Counted from the first letter of the stretch, positions 17,496 through 27,178 are shown. The stretch is DNA of 64,000 nt from Bin80 sp965220365 (GCA_965220365.1 OZ244823.1:1550001-1614000), one strand, 5' to 3'. Notes: a model not told the origin generated them from the sequence alone. Program-made: numbers and translations.

Positions 17496-17813
17496 GACTG
17501 GCCATTGAATGGCATTGAGTACAAATTATTCCACAATTATATGTGATTCGACGGATAGGAGCCTCTTGTCCTCAGATTTAAGGTCTACGTGCAATTTACT
17601 GATGGGGTGTTACCGGACAACGAAGGGCGAAAGGTAGGGCGGAGGAATCACAGATGAGTGCGGGGTAGGGCTACCTTGTGGGGTAACGCGAGTCCTGATG
17701 TTGTAGCCGATTCGCCATTTCTCTAAAACTTTGTGCCGGAACAAGGAATTGGCACATCGTAAGGGATTGTAGAGTATTTTTGCAGGAAATGAGTCGTCCG
17801 TTCGGAGCGGGGC
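17496..17813. other. Divergent intergenic region, 318 bases
   Basis: This spacer separates the starts of the minus-strand aminotransferase and the plus-strand YwaF-like gene, so it should hold at least one promoter for each. I see no consensus promoter, tRNA, strong hairpin or convincing frame. A minus-strand frame of 84 codons overlaps it but has no protein-like features. Confidence 0.5.
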
Positions 17814-18560
17814 ATGGTATTTCTGACAGAAACAGTGGGGATCAAGTTTTTCGGACTCCAGCACATTTTGATCATATTCATGGTGATCGGTCTGTGCGTG
17901 TGGTTTCCGTTGTTTGCTCGCAGGAGGTTAAATCCAGATCAACAGCTATGGGTCCTGCGGGGTCTTTCGATCCTCGTCTGTGCTGGAATTCTCAGCTCAG
18001 TTATTTTTCGAATGGCGGTGGGGAGTTTTGATTGGCGCGAGAATCTGCCACTAAACGTCTGCAATCTTTTTGCACTCATTCTGCCTGTTTTATTTTGGCG
18101 GCGACCTCCCAAACATTTGATTGAGGTATTTTACTATTTGATCGTAGCAGGAACGGGGCAAGCAGTACTGACTCCTGACTTAACTGAAGCATTTCCGCAT
18201 CTCCTGTTCATATCCTATTGGATCGTTCATTGTGGACTCATTCTGCATATCGTCTACGTGATTGTAATATGGCGCATAAAGCCGCGAAAGATTGGTATAC
18301 TTTACAGTCTCCTTTGGATCAATGTCTATGCATTGATAATCATGATCTTCAATTATTTCATAGGAGCCAACTATATGTACATGATGGAGAAGCCGCCTGC
18401 CGGTTCTCTTCTGGATTTTCTGGGGCCGTGGCCGTGGTATATTCTGGCTGCACAACCACTGGGATTGCTATTGTTTTGGCTGGCTTGGTTGCCCTTTGCA
18501 CGATGCAGATTCGCCTTGTCTGTGAGACAAGCCTTGTCCAGAAGGCGATCTGTTCATTGA
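17814..18560 (+). CDS. YwaF/TIGR02206-like integral membrane protein
   Basis: 248 residues with about seven hydrophobic segments. Family marks include the N-terminal FGLQHILIIF (usually FxxxH), LPLNVCNLFALILPV and the C-terminal LDFLGPWPWYIL, typical of the TIGR02206 group. Function is unknown. It precedes the AbgT transporter gene by 135 bases on the same strand. Confidence 0.8.
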   Translation: MVFLTETVGIKFFGLQHILIIFMVIGLCVWFPLFARRRLNPDQQLWVLRGLSILVCAGILSSVIFRMAVGSFDWRENLPLNVCNLFALILPVLFWRRPPKHLIEVFYYLIVAGTGQAVLTPDLTEAFPHLLFISYWIVHCGLILHIVYVIVIWRIKPRKIGILYSLLWINVYALIIMIFNYFIGANYMYMMEKPPAGSLLDFLGPWPWYILAAQPLGLLLFWLAWLPFARCRFALSVRQALSRRRSVH

Positions 18561-18695
18561 GTTCAAACGATCGATTTCAATACAACCTGTTATTACAGAA
18601 TTCCAAACGAGGTGTTTTCCGATCCATGCCGCGATGGGATTTTGATTGATCGAGCTGCAGATGTTAAGTTTAGCTCCCCCATTCTCCTCTAATCC

Positions 18696-20255
18696 ATGAA
18701 TCAAACTACTAGTATTGAACCGACGAAAGGCTTCTTGGACCGATGTCTGAGGGGAATTGAAGTGGTCGGCAACAAATTGCCAGATCCATCAATGCTTTTT
18801 CTATTGCTATTGATTGTGGTCTGGATCCTAAGTGCATTTTTATCGAATTTTTCCTTCTCTTCGGTCATTGATCCTCGCACCGACGCACCGCTGGTGATCA
18901 ACAACTTATTGACCGGCAGTGCCATCACCGACTTTATGAGTCGGATGGTTTCAATCTTCACCGGATTCGCTCCACTTGGTGTGGTACTGGTTGCAATGCT
19001 TGGTGTGGGAGTGGCTGATGAGGCGGGATATTTCAATACGGGGATTAAATTACTCTTGTCAAAGACCTCCGTAGGGCTTTTGACCCCAGTAGTCGTTTTG
19101 GTCGGGTTATTGAGTCACAGTGCGGTAGATGCAGGGTATGTGCTGGTTATTCCTTTGGGGGGCGTGATCTTTCAGGCGGCCGGTCGCCATCCACTGGCCG
19201 GAATAGCCGCGGCTTTTGCAGGTGTTTCAGGTGGCTTCAGTGCCAATCCACTACCATCTGCCCTTGATCCTCTTCTGCAAGGGTTCACACAGCCGGCTGC
19301 GCAGATTCTTGATGCAGCCATTTTGGTCAACCCCCTCTGCAACTACTTTTTCACGATGGCCTCCAGCGGATTGATCATCGCCCTGGGGTGGTATATCACA
19401 GATCGTATCGTAGAGCCTCGTCTTCGGAGGAACACGCCGGTAGATAAGGATGCTGAGAAATCCGAAGGAATGGATCAGATTAGCGGGACAGAATCGAGGG
19501 CATTCTGGTGGGCCACCGGAGTGATGCTGCTTGGAATCGTGGTGCTTACTCTGACCTTACTACCGTCTGATTCTCCGTTCAGGGATGCTAGTGGGTCATT
19601 GAATTCGTTTCAGGCACCCATCATGCAGTCCATTGTGCCGCTCATCTTCCTGTTGTTTCTCGTACCGGGGGTCGTATATGGGTATGTCGCCCGGGTATTT
19701 AGATCGTCCAAAGATATGGTGGATGCAATGACAAAGGCGATGAACGGGATGGCGTACTATATCGTGATGGCCTTCTTTTGCGCACTTTTTGTTCATGCCT
19801 TTGGCTCATCAAACATTGGGGCGTTGCTGGCACTCAAGGGAGCGGCCGCACTACAGGCACTGGCGTTACCCGGCTCCATCACGATTATGGGGATTATCCT
19901 GCTGACTGCCTTTGTGAATCTCTTTGTGGGATCTGCATCTGCAAAATGGGCACTTCTGGCACCAATATTTGTCCCCATGTTAATGCAGGTCGGGATCTCT
20001 CCGGATTTGACGCAGGCGGCTTATCGGGTTGGAGATTCTTCTTCCAATATCGTCACGCCACTTATGCCGTATTTTCCCCTGGTGGTTGTTTACTGTCAGA
20101 AATACTTTAAGCAGACGGGAATCGGAACACTAACCTCCATCATGATTCCTTACTCAGTCACGTTCCTGATTGCCTGGACAGCGTTTCTCGTTTTGTATTG
20201 GGTATTGGGGATTCCTTTGGGATTGGGAGCATCTTATGTTTATCCACCGGTCTAA
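18696..20255 (+). CDS. AbgT family transporter
   Basis: 519 residues with about eleven to thirteen hydrophobic segments. AbgT transporters move p-aminobenzoyl-glutamate in, or sulfonamide-like antimetabolites out, using the ion gradient. The family pattern is visible: an N-terminal VVGNKLPDPSMLFLLLLIVV, GVGVADEAGYFNTGIK, SHSAVDAGYVLVIPLGG, GVSGGFSANPLPSALDPLL and a C-terminal GDSSSNIVTPLMPYFPLVV. Substrate and direction cannot be read from the sequence. Confidence 0.93.
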   Translation: MNQTTSIEPTKGFLDRCLRGIEVVGNKLPDPSMLFLLLLIVVWILSAFLSNFSFSSVIDPRTDAPLVINNLLTGSAITDFMSRMVSIFTGFAPLGVVLVAMLGVGVADEAGYFNTGIKLLLSKTSVGLLTPVVVLVGLLSHSAVDAGYVLVIPLGGVIFQAAGRHPLAGIAAAFAGVSGGFSANPLPSALDPLLQGFTQPAAQILDAAILVNPLCNYFFTMASSGLIIALGWYITDRIVEPRLRRNTPVDKDAEKSEGMDQISGTESRAFWWATGVMLLGIVVLTLTLLPSDSPFRDASGSLNSFQAPIMQSIVPLIFLLFLVPGVVYGYVARVFRSSKDMVDAMTKAMNGMAYYIVMAFFCALFVHAFGSSNIGALLALKGAAALQALALPGSITIMGIILLTAFVNLFVGSASAKWALLAPIFVPMLMQVGISPDLTQAAYRVGDSSSNIVTPLMPYFPLVVVYCQKYFKQTGIGTLTSIMIPYSVTFLIAWTAFLVLYWVLGIPLGLGASYVYPPV

Positions 20256-20329
20256 TGTCCGTTGGATCAGAATTCGGGCGAATCATTCGTGGGATGTTTC
20301 AAGGATTCATGCGCTCACTGCTTCGGAGT

Positions 20330-20995
20330 CTATTCCGGCGGTGATAGGTTTATTCGTGTGGAGTCCGTCGGATCAATGAGTTCAAAGCGAACCGGTAGAC
20401 GCATTCGGATTCGAGCAGACTTGCCTAGATGTCGACCGGGGATAAAGCGTGTTCGGCGTAATGCTTGTACGGCAGCAGAATCAAGTAGCGCATGCAAGGG
20501 CTGAGAGACTAGGATGTCACTTACTGTACCATCTGAATTGACGGTGAACGTGAGTGTCACCTTGCCTTCAATCTCCTGGTCAATAGCTTCTTGTGGATAA
20601 TTAATCAGAATGTAGTATGCTCCCAGTCCACCTTGTATTTCTGGCATAATTTCCGCATGATCCAGTACAGGAATAGCAGACGTTTTACGGGGTGAGGGCT
20701 GGGTGATTTCGGGAATCGTGTCCTCTTGGGCAATGATTTCATCGGACGCAGAGGCGGCAGCATCTGTCCCGGTAGTGGATCCGATTGACCTTGTGTCGGT
20801 AGTGGGGGGCAGAGGTATTGTCCGTTCAATTCCCGTACTGATGCCATGAGGCTGGAGACTCAGTCTCCATGGTTTTGGGGCGGGATCGAATCGTAGGGGA
20901 ATCTTGAAGCATAGCGTGACGAGTATCAGGCTTACCACAAGGGCAGCCATGAAGCGTAAATGATAGGATGCATTCTGAATATGGTTGGAACGCAT
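20330..20995 (-). CDS. TonB C-terminal domain protein
   Basis: 221 residues from the ATG at 20995; the frame reaches 21052. Order: a membrane anchor (MAALVVSLILVTLCF), a proline/serine-rich periplasmic linker, and a TonB_C domain (about 145-215) with YPQEAIDQEIEGKVTLTFTV and ALRRTRFIPGRHLG. It would energise or act at the outer membrane. No ExbB/ExbD genes are in the window, so it may be an orphan TonB-like protein. The shorter start leaves 58 bases to the divergent reductase gene. Confidence 0.87.
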   Translation of the reverse strand: MRSNHIQNASYHLRFMAALVVSLILVTLCFKIPLRFDPAPKPWRLSLQPHGISTGIERTIPLPPTTDTRSIGSTTGTDAAASASDEIIAQEDTIPEITQPSPRKTSAIPVLDHAEIMPEIQGGLGAYYILINYPQEAIDQEIEGKVTLTFTVNSDGTVSDILVSQPLHALLDSAAVQALRRTRFIPGRHLGKSARIRMRLPVRFELIDPTDSTRINLSPPE

Positions 20996-21053
20996 GGGAG
21001 TGAAGTGCTCAACCCTCTGCAGAATAGTACTCAGCTTTACAAATAAGTTCACA

Positions 21054-22034
21054 ATGTCAGATCAATACAAAGCACTAATCTTGACGGCCCCGGGTAGATG
21101 CTCAATTGAATGGAGGGAGTCTGTATCCATCGCAGAAGGTTCCATTACGGTTGCGGTGGAGTATTCAGGGATTAACTACAAAGATGCATTAGCGGTTACA
21201 GGAGTGGGTAAAATCGTCCGGGCACCTTTTCCGTTTGTGCCAGGAATTGATCTGGCAGGTACAGTCTTAAGGTCTGAGCTTGATAGCTATGTGCCAGGAG
21301 ATCGGGTCGTTCTGACCGGCGGCGGACTTGGGGAGTCATACAGTGGAGGATATTCGCAATTGCAATCGGTTACGTCCGAGTATTTATTGAAGCTTCCTGA
21401 AGGAATGAGCACATGCACATCTATGATATTGGGTACGGCAGGTCTCACGGCAATGTTGAGTGTAATGTCCTTGGAAAATCATCAGATTAAGAGTGGGGAG
21501 ATCCTCGTTACGGGTGCATCGGGAGGCGTGGGGATGATTGCAGTCAAATTACTCGCAAGTCTCGGATACACCGTAATAGCGTCCTGCGACAGTTCACATT
21601 TATGGCACAAAATCTCAGGCTTAGGAGCATCGAAAACGATCGGCCGGATCAAAGCCAGTCGACCACTTGAGCATGCTTTGTATGATGGTGTGATTGATGC
21701 TGCAGGAGGAAAGGTATTGGCTGCAGCTCTGGCCCAAGTGAGGCGTCATGGATGTATCGCTGCTTCTGGGAATGCGGCGGGTGCCGAGTTAACAACAACC
21801 GTATATCCACTCATTCTCCGCGGCATTACGCTTGCCGGGATTGATTCAAATACGGCATCCGTGCAGGACAGATTGACCGCTTGGCAACGGTTGCACGCAC
21901 TCATCGGTGAAAATGAGGTCGACCAGCTTTCGATGGGAACAGTTGGTTTAGAGGATATAGAGAGTGTTTGCCGAGCTAAAATGCAGGGCAAGGCTCCTGG
22001 CAGGTTCTTAGTTGATCTTAACAGCGAAGGGTAA
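21054..22034 (+). CDS. YhdH/AcuI-type quinone oxidoreductase (MDR family)
   Basis: 326 residues of the zinc-free medium-chain dehydrogenase type. Seen are YSGINYKDALAVTGVGKI and FPFVPGIDLAGTV in the catalytic domain and the NADP-binding GASGGVGMIAVKLLASLGY. The YhdH/AcuI subgroup includes acrylyl-CoA reductases, so an enoyl-type or quinone substrate is likely but not fixed. The ATG at 21054 gives MSDQYKALIL; a longer frame upstream overlaps the TonB gene. It is divergent from that gene. Confidence 0.88.
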   Translation: MSDQYKALILTAPGRCSIEWRESVSIAEGSITVAVEYSGINYKDALAVTGVGKIVRAPFPFVPGIDLAGTVLRSELDSYVPGDRVVLTGGGLGESYSGGYSQLQSVTSEYLLKLPEGMSTCTSMILGTAGLTAMLSVMSLENHQIKSGEILVTGASGGVGMIAVKLLASLGYTVIASCDSSHLWHKISGLGASKTIGRIKASRPLEHALYDGVIDAAGGKVLAAALAQVRRHGCIAASGNAAGAELTTTVYPLILRGITLAGIDSNTASVQDRLTAWQRLHALIGENEVDQLSMGTVGLEDIESVCRAKMQGKAPGRFLVDLNSEG

Positions 22035-22173
22035 TGGCTGGGTGATTCCTCAGACAATGGTATGCTGGCTGACTCGCGGGGAGCACATCTAAATTAGAAT
22101 AACAGCGATTTGGGGCTACCTTTCATGGATGATGGATGTCAGATTAACGACAATGGCTACATTCAAGCCTGTC

Positions 22174-22551
22174 TTACCAGAAGTTATGGTCTTCCCGTTG
22201 ACTCACGTACCCAACACAGTATTCTACCATCCTTCGAATTAAATCCTCCATAAGGGGCTCATTATAGGGGATCTGCAAGCTGTATTGCGTGGTTTTGTAG
22301 TTTGCCAGTTCCTCGCGGAAGGGCTCCAGACATGCGCTGTGCGGAGAAAAATTCATGTGTGATTTATGCGCAGAGTAGGCAAACAGGAAGCGAGGCTCCA
22401 CGAAGAAGGGAGTCCCCCATTTAATCACTTCTTGGGCTTCTGGAGCAACACTTCGAAGAATTTTGCGAAGCTTATGCAAATGTGGCAGCGCTTCACTCGG
22501 AGCTGCCGAAATATATTCCTCAACCGTAGTAGGTCGCTGTCTTTTCGCCAT
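22174..22551 (-). CDS. DUF1801 domain protein
   Basis: 125 residues. TVEEYISAAPSEALPHLHKLRKIL, then EVIKWGTPFFV and HKSHMNFSPH, follow the DUF1801 (YdhG-like) pattern, whose members have been linked to iron delivery only by weak evidence. It is a single gene convergent with the YhdH-like gene, across a 139-base spacer. Confidence 0.82.
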   Translation of the reverse strand: MAKRQRPTTVEEYISAAPSEALPHLHKLRKILRSVAPEAQEVIKWGTPFFVEPRFLFAYSAHKSHMNFSPHSACLEPFREELANYKTTQYSLQIPYNEPLMEDLIRRMVEYCVGYVSQREDHNFW

Positions 22552-22747
22552 GTAGTTGACTGATGATCATTCTAGGAATGATAAAGCTGTTGAGTTGTCT
22601 TCAGGGTTTAAAGAATCGGGCACGATGAATTCGCACCGAACTATGTGATACTTCCCCCGTTGTATTTTTTGCCCTTTGCATGCCAGGAATATATACGATA
22701 GCGCACAATTACCATAGGGGTAGGTAAGGTAAATTAATTCTTCCCTG

Positions 22748-23197
22748 ATGAAAGAGCCTTTTAGAAGACTTATCGCTTCCTTGTGCTTTCCTATAGGGGG
22801 TTTTTGGGTGTACTGGCGGGGTTTAAATCGAGCTTTAGAGCGAGGAGTTTTAGACGGGGAATATAGCATAGCATTATTGTGGTGTGGCGTGGTCTCACTA
22901 ATTTTAATTGTAGCGATTTACCTGTATATCCCTCTAACGAAAAAGGCTGAGCCTGGAAGCATCGTATCATACGTTGGGATATTTCTCGCAGTGATTGCTC
23001 TGTTAATTGGAAATGATCTGGAATGGTCTGAATCCTCAACAGAGATAGAAAAACTCTGGGGGAGATATATATTTTGGATGGTTTATTTTTTGTCACTTAT
23101 CAATATGGCATTCAGGTCACAGCATTATAAATTCTCAGCGTTCGGGCGTCCAATTCCGATTGAGGATGAAAAAGGTGCAAGCGAGGTGCGGCAATAG
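22748..23197 (+). CDS. Unknown membrane protein, copy 1 of a tandem triplet
   Basis: 149 residues with about four hydrophobic segments. I do not recognise the family. Motifs shared with the next gene: ALERG-x-LDG-x-YS near residue 35, KxEPGSIVSYxG near residue 75, and a C-terminal FGRPxPIE. The three genes are adjacent and on the same strand (11 bases, then an ATGA overlap), so they are probably one operon of duplicated genes. Upstream sequence is AT-rich; no clear promoter is seen. Confidence 0.75.
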   Translation: MKEPFRRLIASLCFPIGGFWVYWRGLNRALERGVLDGEYSIALLWCGVVSLILIVAIYLYIPLTKKAEPGSIVSYVGIFLAVIALLIGNDLEWSESSTEIEKLWGRYIFWMVYFLSLINMAFRSQHYKFSAFGRPIPIEDEKGASEVRQ

Positions 23198-23207
23198 CCT
23201 TTGCCAA

Positions 23208-23654
23208 ATGAAAAAAATCTTTGTAAGACTTGTCTGCTCTTTGCTTTACCCTTTGATAGGGCTTTGGGGATACTATTGGGATTTGGGGAGGGCTTTAGAG
23301 CGGGGAGGCTTAGATGGAGGGTATAGCCTGTATTTATTCTTGGGTGCAGTGGTTACGATAATCTTAATTATGGCTATCTATCTGTATTTTCCTGTAGCGG
23401 AAAAGATTGAGCCCGGGAGTATAGTATCATACATTGGACTGTTTATCGTAGTAGTGCTTCTGCTGTTTGGATGGGATATAAAAACGTATGAATTCTCAAC
23501 AGATTTGGAAAGAGCCTGGGGAGATTATATGTGGTGGATTGGTCTGTGGACACCAGTAATTCATGGAATAGCTCGAGAGCAGAACCGACGCTACAAATGG
23601 TCATTTTGGGGTCGTCCAGTTCCGATTGAGGAGGGAGAGGAAGAAATAATATGA
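23208..23654 (+). CDS. Unknown membrane protein, copy 2 of a tandem triplet
   Basis: 148 residues from the ATG at 23208, giving MKKIFVRLVCSLLYPLIGLW; a longer upstream extension overlaps copy 1 and lacks homology to it. It shares the ALERGGLDGGYS, EPGSIVSYIG and FWGRPVPIEEG motifs with copy 1 at the same relative positions. About four membrane segments. Function unknown. The stop overlaps the start of copy 3 in an ATGA junction. Confidence 0.77.
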   Translation: MKKIFVRLVCSLLYPLIGLWGYYWDLGRALERGGLDGGYSLYLFLGAVVTIILIMAIYLYFPVAEKIEPGSIVSYIGLFIVVVLLLFGWDIKTYEFSTDLERAWGDYMWWIGLWTPVIHGIAREQNRRYKWSFWGRPVPIEEGEEEII

Positions 23655-24001
23655 AAAGGATTATTTCTTCTGCGTGGCTTCCCTTAGTGTGCTTTATGTC
23701 CTACTGTTTTCCTCCGTGGGATGGTCTCAGCGGAATGAATTTGCTGTACGGGGCACTGGTTACGATAATTTTAATCATAGTCCTGTATTTGTATCCTATC
23801 CAGCAAACGATCAAACACCGGAGTGTCATATGGTGGCTTGGAGTAATTATGGCCATCGGTCTTTTTGTCGCCGGGTTTGCACTTGATTTTTTTGAATTCA
23901 AACTGGAGGCAGAGATATATGGAGCATGGGGAAATTACATCTGGTTTTTTTCCCTTTTTACACTTCTTGATCTGCTTTGCGTGCCGAAGGAGGCAGGATA
24001 A
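23651..24001 (+). CDS. Unknown membrane protein, copy 3 (shortened) of a tandem triplet
   Basis: 116 residues. It resembles copies 1 and 2 in the order of hydrophobic segments (VTIILIIVLYLYPIQQTIKHRSVIWWLG matches VTIILIMAIYLYFPVAEKIEPGSIVSYIG), but it lacks the ALERG motif and the C-terminal FGRP motif. It is therefore either a diverged minimal version or a decaying copy. Confidence 0.7.
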   Translation: MKRIISSAWLPLVCFMSYCFPPWDGLSGMNLLYGALVTIILIIVLYLYPIQQTIKHRSVIWWLGVIMAIGLFVAGFALDFFEFKLEAEIYGAWGNYIWFFSLFTLLDLLCVPKEAG

Positions 24002-24142
24002 CTCCTCTCGCGGGGGTATTTGATCTGGTTGAGATGACAGTAATTTTTATAATTTCCATCTTCTAGGGAGGGCAGATATGATGGCTTTATTTTCCAAGGA
24101 CAGCAAATTCCATGATTCTCTTCTAGTTCATTCACCTAGTCA

Positions 24143-25840
24143 ATGAATTTTCAATCGAAAGAGGAGTTTGATGTGATCGTGGTTGGTTCTGGGATGTCGG
24201 GTGGGTGGGCCATGATGGAGCTTTGTCGACTTGGTCTCAGGACACTGGTTTTGGAGCGGGGGCGACTCGTCAGGCACGTCGAGGATTATATTACGGAGCA
24301 TAAACATCCATGGGAATTACCACATCGAGGCAGGGTGCCTCCGGCTACGGCTCGTGAGCACTACCCGATACAACGTAAGACCTACGTATTTTCCGAGAGT
24401 ACGCGCCATTTTTTTATGCGTGATTCGGAACATCCCTATGTTCAAGAAGAACCCTATACATGGATTCAGGCGAATGTGGTCGGCGGTCGATCCTTAATGT
24501 GGGCACGGCAGAGCTATCGGCTCAGCCCCATAGATTTTCTGGCAAATCTTGAGGATGGACATGGGATTGATTGGCCAATCCGGTATGAAGACCTAGCGCC
24601 ATGGTATGATCATGTGGAGAGAACGATTGGTGTGAGTGGGCAGGCAGAAGGATTGCCTCATTTACCGGATGGAATTTTTCAGAAACCTATGGAGATGAAT
24701 GTGGTGGAGCAGATGTTGAAAGCACGTATAGAGGCGCACTTCCCGGAGCGTACGGTTACTATAGGAAGAACAGCGACCCTCACGGAAGCCATAGGAAATC
24801 GTCTCGCCTGTCATTATTGCGGCCCATGTGAACGAGGATGTTCCACCAGTTCCTACTACAGTACGGTGAGCGTTGCACTCCCCAAAGCACAGGCAACGGG
24901 GAACCTCACGCTTCAACCCGACAGTCTGGTATGTCAGGTGAATTATGATGAGACAACTGGCCGGGCTACGGGCGTAGATGCAATCAATCAAAAAACTGGG
25001 GAGCGGAGGACATTCAATGCACGCATGATCTTTTTATGTGCATCCTCAATGAATACGGCACGCATCATGCTGCTTTCCAGTAGTCGCAGTTTCCCAAATG
25101 GGATTGCAAATACCAGTGGGACCTTGGGGCATTATCTCATGGACCATCATTATCATGTCGGGGCGAATGCGGTATTTGAGGGATATGAGGACCGATATTA
25201 TCAGGGCAATCGCCCCAATGGAATCTATATACCAAGGTTTCGGAACTTGGGGCCGCAGACGCATCATCCTGCATTTGTGCGCGGATACGGATTTCAGGGT
25301 TCAGCGAGTCGACAGGGATGGGGGCGCGGCCATAGTATGGCCGGTTTTGGAGCAGAATTCAAGCATCGCCTTCGCAGACCAGGGAATTGGAGCGTGGGAT
25401 TGGGTGGATTTGGTGAAACCCTCCCACGCTATGATAACTATTGTGAGTTGGATGCGATCGAGCGTGATCAATGGGGGCTTCCTGTGCTGCGGTTCCATGT
25501 AACTCGGGACGACAATGACCGGGCGATGCGAAAGGATATGATGGAGACCGCTGCAGAGATGTTGGAAGCCAGCGGAGCCAAAGAGGTCACTCCTTACGAC
25601 ACATGGCAGGATGCGCCGGGTCTTGGGAATCACGAAATGGGAGCTGCCCGAATGGGGCGCGATCCTGAAACCAGTGTACTGAATGCATACAATCAGTGTC
25701 ATGATGTCCCCAACCTGTTTGTAACCGACGGCGCGTGTATGACATCCTCTGCCTGCCAAAACCCCTCGCTCACCTATATGGCTCTGACTGCGCGTGCCTG
25801 TGATTATGCGGTAGGGCAATTGAAAAAGGGACTGTTGTAA
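24143..25840 (+). CDS. GMC family FAD-dependent oxidoreductase
   Basis: 565 residues. The N-terminal FAD motif GSGMSGG is at residues 15-21 (DVIVVGSGMSGGWAMMEL); the second FAD contact region ends in VLERGR. The GMC catalytic His and Asn are H497 (GNHEMGAARMG) and N540 (QNPSLTYMAL). A cysteine cluster CHYCGPCERGC near residue 230 is typical of this bacterial branch. Substrates of the branch are alcohols or sugars. It is 14 bases before the hydroxyacid dehydrogenase, probably cotranscribed. Confidence 0.9.
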   Translation: MNFQSKEEFDVIVVGSGMSGGWAMMELCRLGLRTLVLERGRLVRHVEDYITEHKHPWELPHRGRVPPATAREHYPIQRKTYVFSESTRHFFMRDSEHPYVQEEPYTWIQANVVGGRSLMWARQSYRLSPIDFLANLEDGHGIDWPIRYEDLAPWYDHVERTIGVSGQAEGLPHLPDGIFQKPMEMNVVEQMLKARIEAHFPERTVTIGRTATLTEAIGNRLACHYCGPCERGCSTSSYYSTVSVALPKAQATGNLTLQPDSLVCQVNYDETTGRATGVDAINQKTGERRTFNARMIFLCASSMNTARIMLLSSSRSFPNGIANTSGTLGHYLMDHHYHVGANAVFEGYEDRYYQGNRPNGIYIPRFRNLGPQTHHPAFVRGYGFQGSASRQGWGRGHSMAGFGAEFKHRLRRPGNWSVGLGGFGETLPRYDNYCELDAIERDQWGLPVLRFHVTRDDNDRAMRKDMMETAAEMLEASGAKEVTPYDTWQDAPGLGNHEMGAARMGRDPETSVLNAYNQCHDVPNLFVTDGACMTSSACQNPSLTYMALTARACDYAVGQLKKGLL

Positions 25841-25854
25841 ATGAATCTCTGAAC

Positions 25855-26784
25855 ATGGCATCCTATAAAGTCATCGCCTGCATGCTGTCGGAAGATGTGT
25901 TGGAGCCTCTCCGGGATCGTTATTCTGTCTCGGTACGACACCTGAAAGCGTTCATTCCCGACGAGGATCTGCGTGAGGCACATGCGGTTGTAACGACACC
26001 GTACGATCAGGTTGATGCCGTATTCCTTGATCGTGCCCCCAACCTCAAAATCGTAGCGCAGTTTGGAGTCGGGACTGACAATATTGATCTTGAAGCGGCA
26101 CAAGCACGCGGGATCGTCGTCACACATACTCCCAGTGTCGTCGTATCCGCGACCGCTGAACTGGCTCTTACGCTGATGCTAATGGTGACTCGTCGGCTTA
26201 AAGAAGCGGAAGGAGTCCTTGGTCGGGGGCCGGAAGCGATGCCACTAGGATTTGAGCTCTCCGGTAAAACACTTGGCATCATTGGAATGGGGCAGATTGG
26301 GGCTGCTGTTGCACGCCGGGCACATGCATTCGGGATGAATATTTATTATGCCAATCGTAGGCGGGCCAATCCGACGATTGAGCGTGAAACCACTGCCGTG
26401 CGGCGCACACAGGAGGAGCTTTTCGAGATCAGTGATGTGCTCTCGTTGCACTGCGATCTCAATGCAGATAGCCGCCATTTGGTTAATGCAGCTTCATTAG
26501 AGCGTATGAAGAGTTCTGCTGTCCTTATTAACACAGCACGCGCTGAAGTCGTTGATGAGGTTGCTTTGGCGCATGCTTTGACATCGGGACAGCTCTGGGG
26601 GGCGGGATTGGATGTATTTAGTTTAGATCTCCCTGAAGTGATCCGTCGCCATCCAAGGGTGGTATTGACCCCACATTCAGGAACAGCGACAACGCAGACA
26701 CGTGACGCAATGTCGAATATGGTAGTTGATTCAATTACTGCCTGTCTAACACAAGATGATCGGATCCCGAATCGCAAAGTTTGA
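25855..26784 (+). CDS. D-isomer specific 2-hydroxyacid dehydrogenase
   Basis: 309 residues. The NAD-binding motif GMGQIG begins at G144, the catalytic arginine is R229 in NTARAEVVDE and the catalytic histidine is H274 in TPHSGTAT. By spacing from the arginine, the catalytic glutamate position (R+29) is aspartate D258 (DVFSLDLPE instead of DVFxxEP). This is unusual and may alter pKa or substrate range. Likely substrates are glyoxylate, hydroxypyruvate or phosphoglycerate, but this is not fixed by sequence. The 3' end overlaps the DUF4783-like gene. Confidence 0.87.
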   Translation: MASYKVIACMLSEDVLEPLRDRYSVSVRHLKAFIPDEDLREAHAVVTTPYDQVDAVFLDRAPNLKIVAQFGVGTDNIDLEAAQARGIVVTHTPSVVVSATAELALTLMLMVTRRLKEAEGVLGRGPEAMPLGFELSGKTLGIIGMGQIGAAVARRAHAFGMNIYYANRRRANPTIERETTAVRRTQEELFEISDVLSLHCDLNADSRHLVNAASLERMKSSAVLINTARAEVVDEVALAHALTSGQLWGAGLDVFSLDLPEVIRRHPRVVLTPHSGTATTQTRDAMSNMVVDSITACLTQDDRIPNRKV

Positions 26785-27178
26785 AATACTGGTTTGTTGG
26801 CTTGTAATCTTTGGCATTCCGTCGGGGGTTACTTGGGGACAAACAGATACGCTGGACGTTGCGGGTATCCTGGAATATCTTTCAGAGGGAAACGCAGGGG
26901 CACTAGTGAGTCATGCAGAGGACTACTTGGAACTCGCACTGCTGGAGCAGCCCCGCCGCTATACTCGCTCCCAGGCGCTCTATGTTTTGGAAAAATTCTT
27001 TCGTCAATATTCGCCTGACGGGTTTAGGCTTGATCACAGCATGACGCAGGGCGAAGAATGGTGGCTTACAGGATCCTATTCTGTACGCGATGAGCGCCAG
27101 GGCCTCCGCTTCTATCTGCGTTTTGGGGGAATTTTTCCAGAGTACAGGCTCATGGCAATACAAGTTATCCGTTCCTGA
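26756..27178 (+). CDS. DUF4783-like secreted protein
   Basis: 140 residues with an N-terminal signal (ILVCWLVIFGIPSGVTWGQ) and a compact domain containing YTRSQALYVLEKFFRQYSP and an ending that fits DUF4783, known mainly from Bacteroidota and relatives. Function is unknown. Its stop overlaps the kinase start in a TGATG junction, so the two are likely translationally coupled. An in-frame ATG a few codons downstream is absent, so this start stands. Confidence 0.75.
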   Translation: MIGSRIAKFEILVCWLVIFGIPSGVTWGQTDTLDVAGILEYLSEGNAGALVSHAEDYLELALLEQPRRYTRSQALYVLEKFFRQYSPDGFRLDHSMTQGEEWWLTGSYSVRDERQGLRFYLRFGGIFPEYRLMAIQVIRS

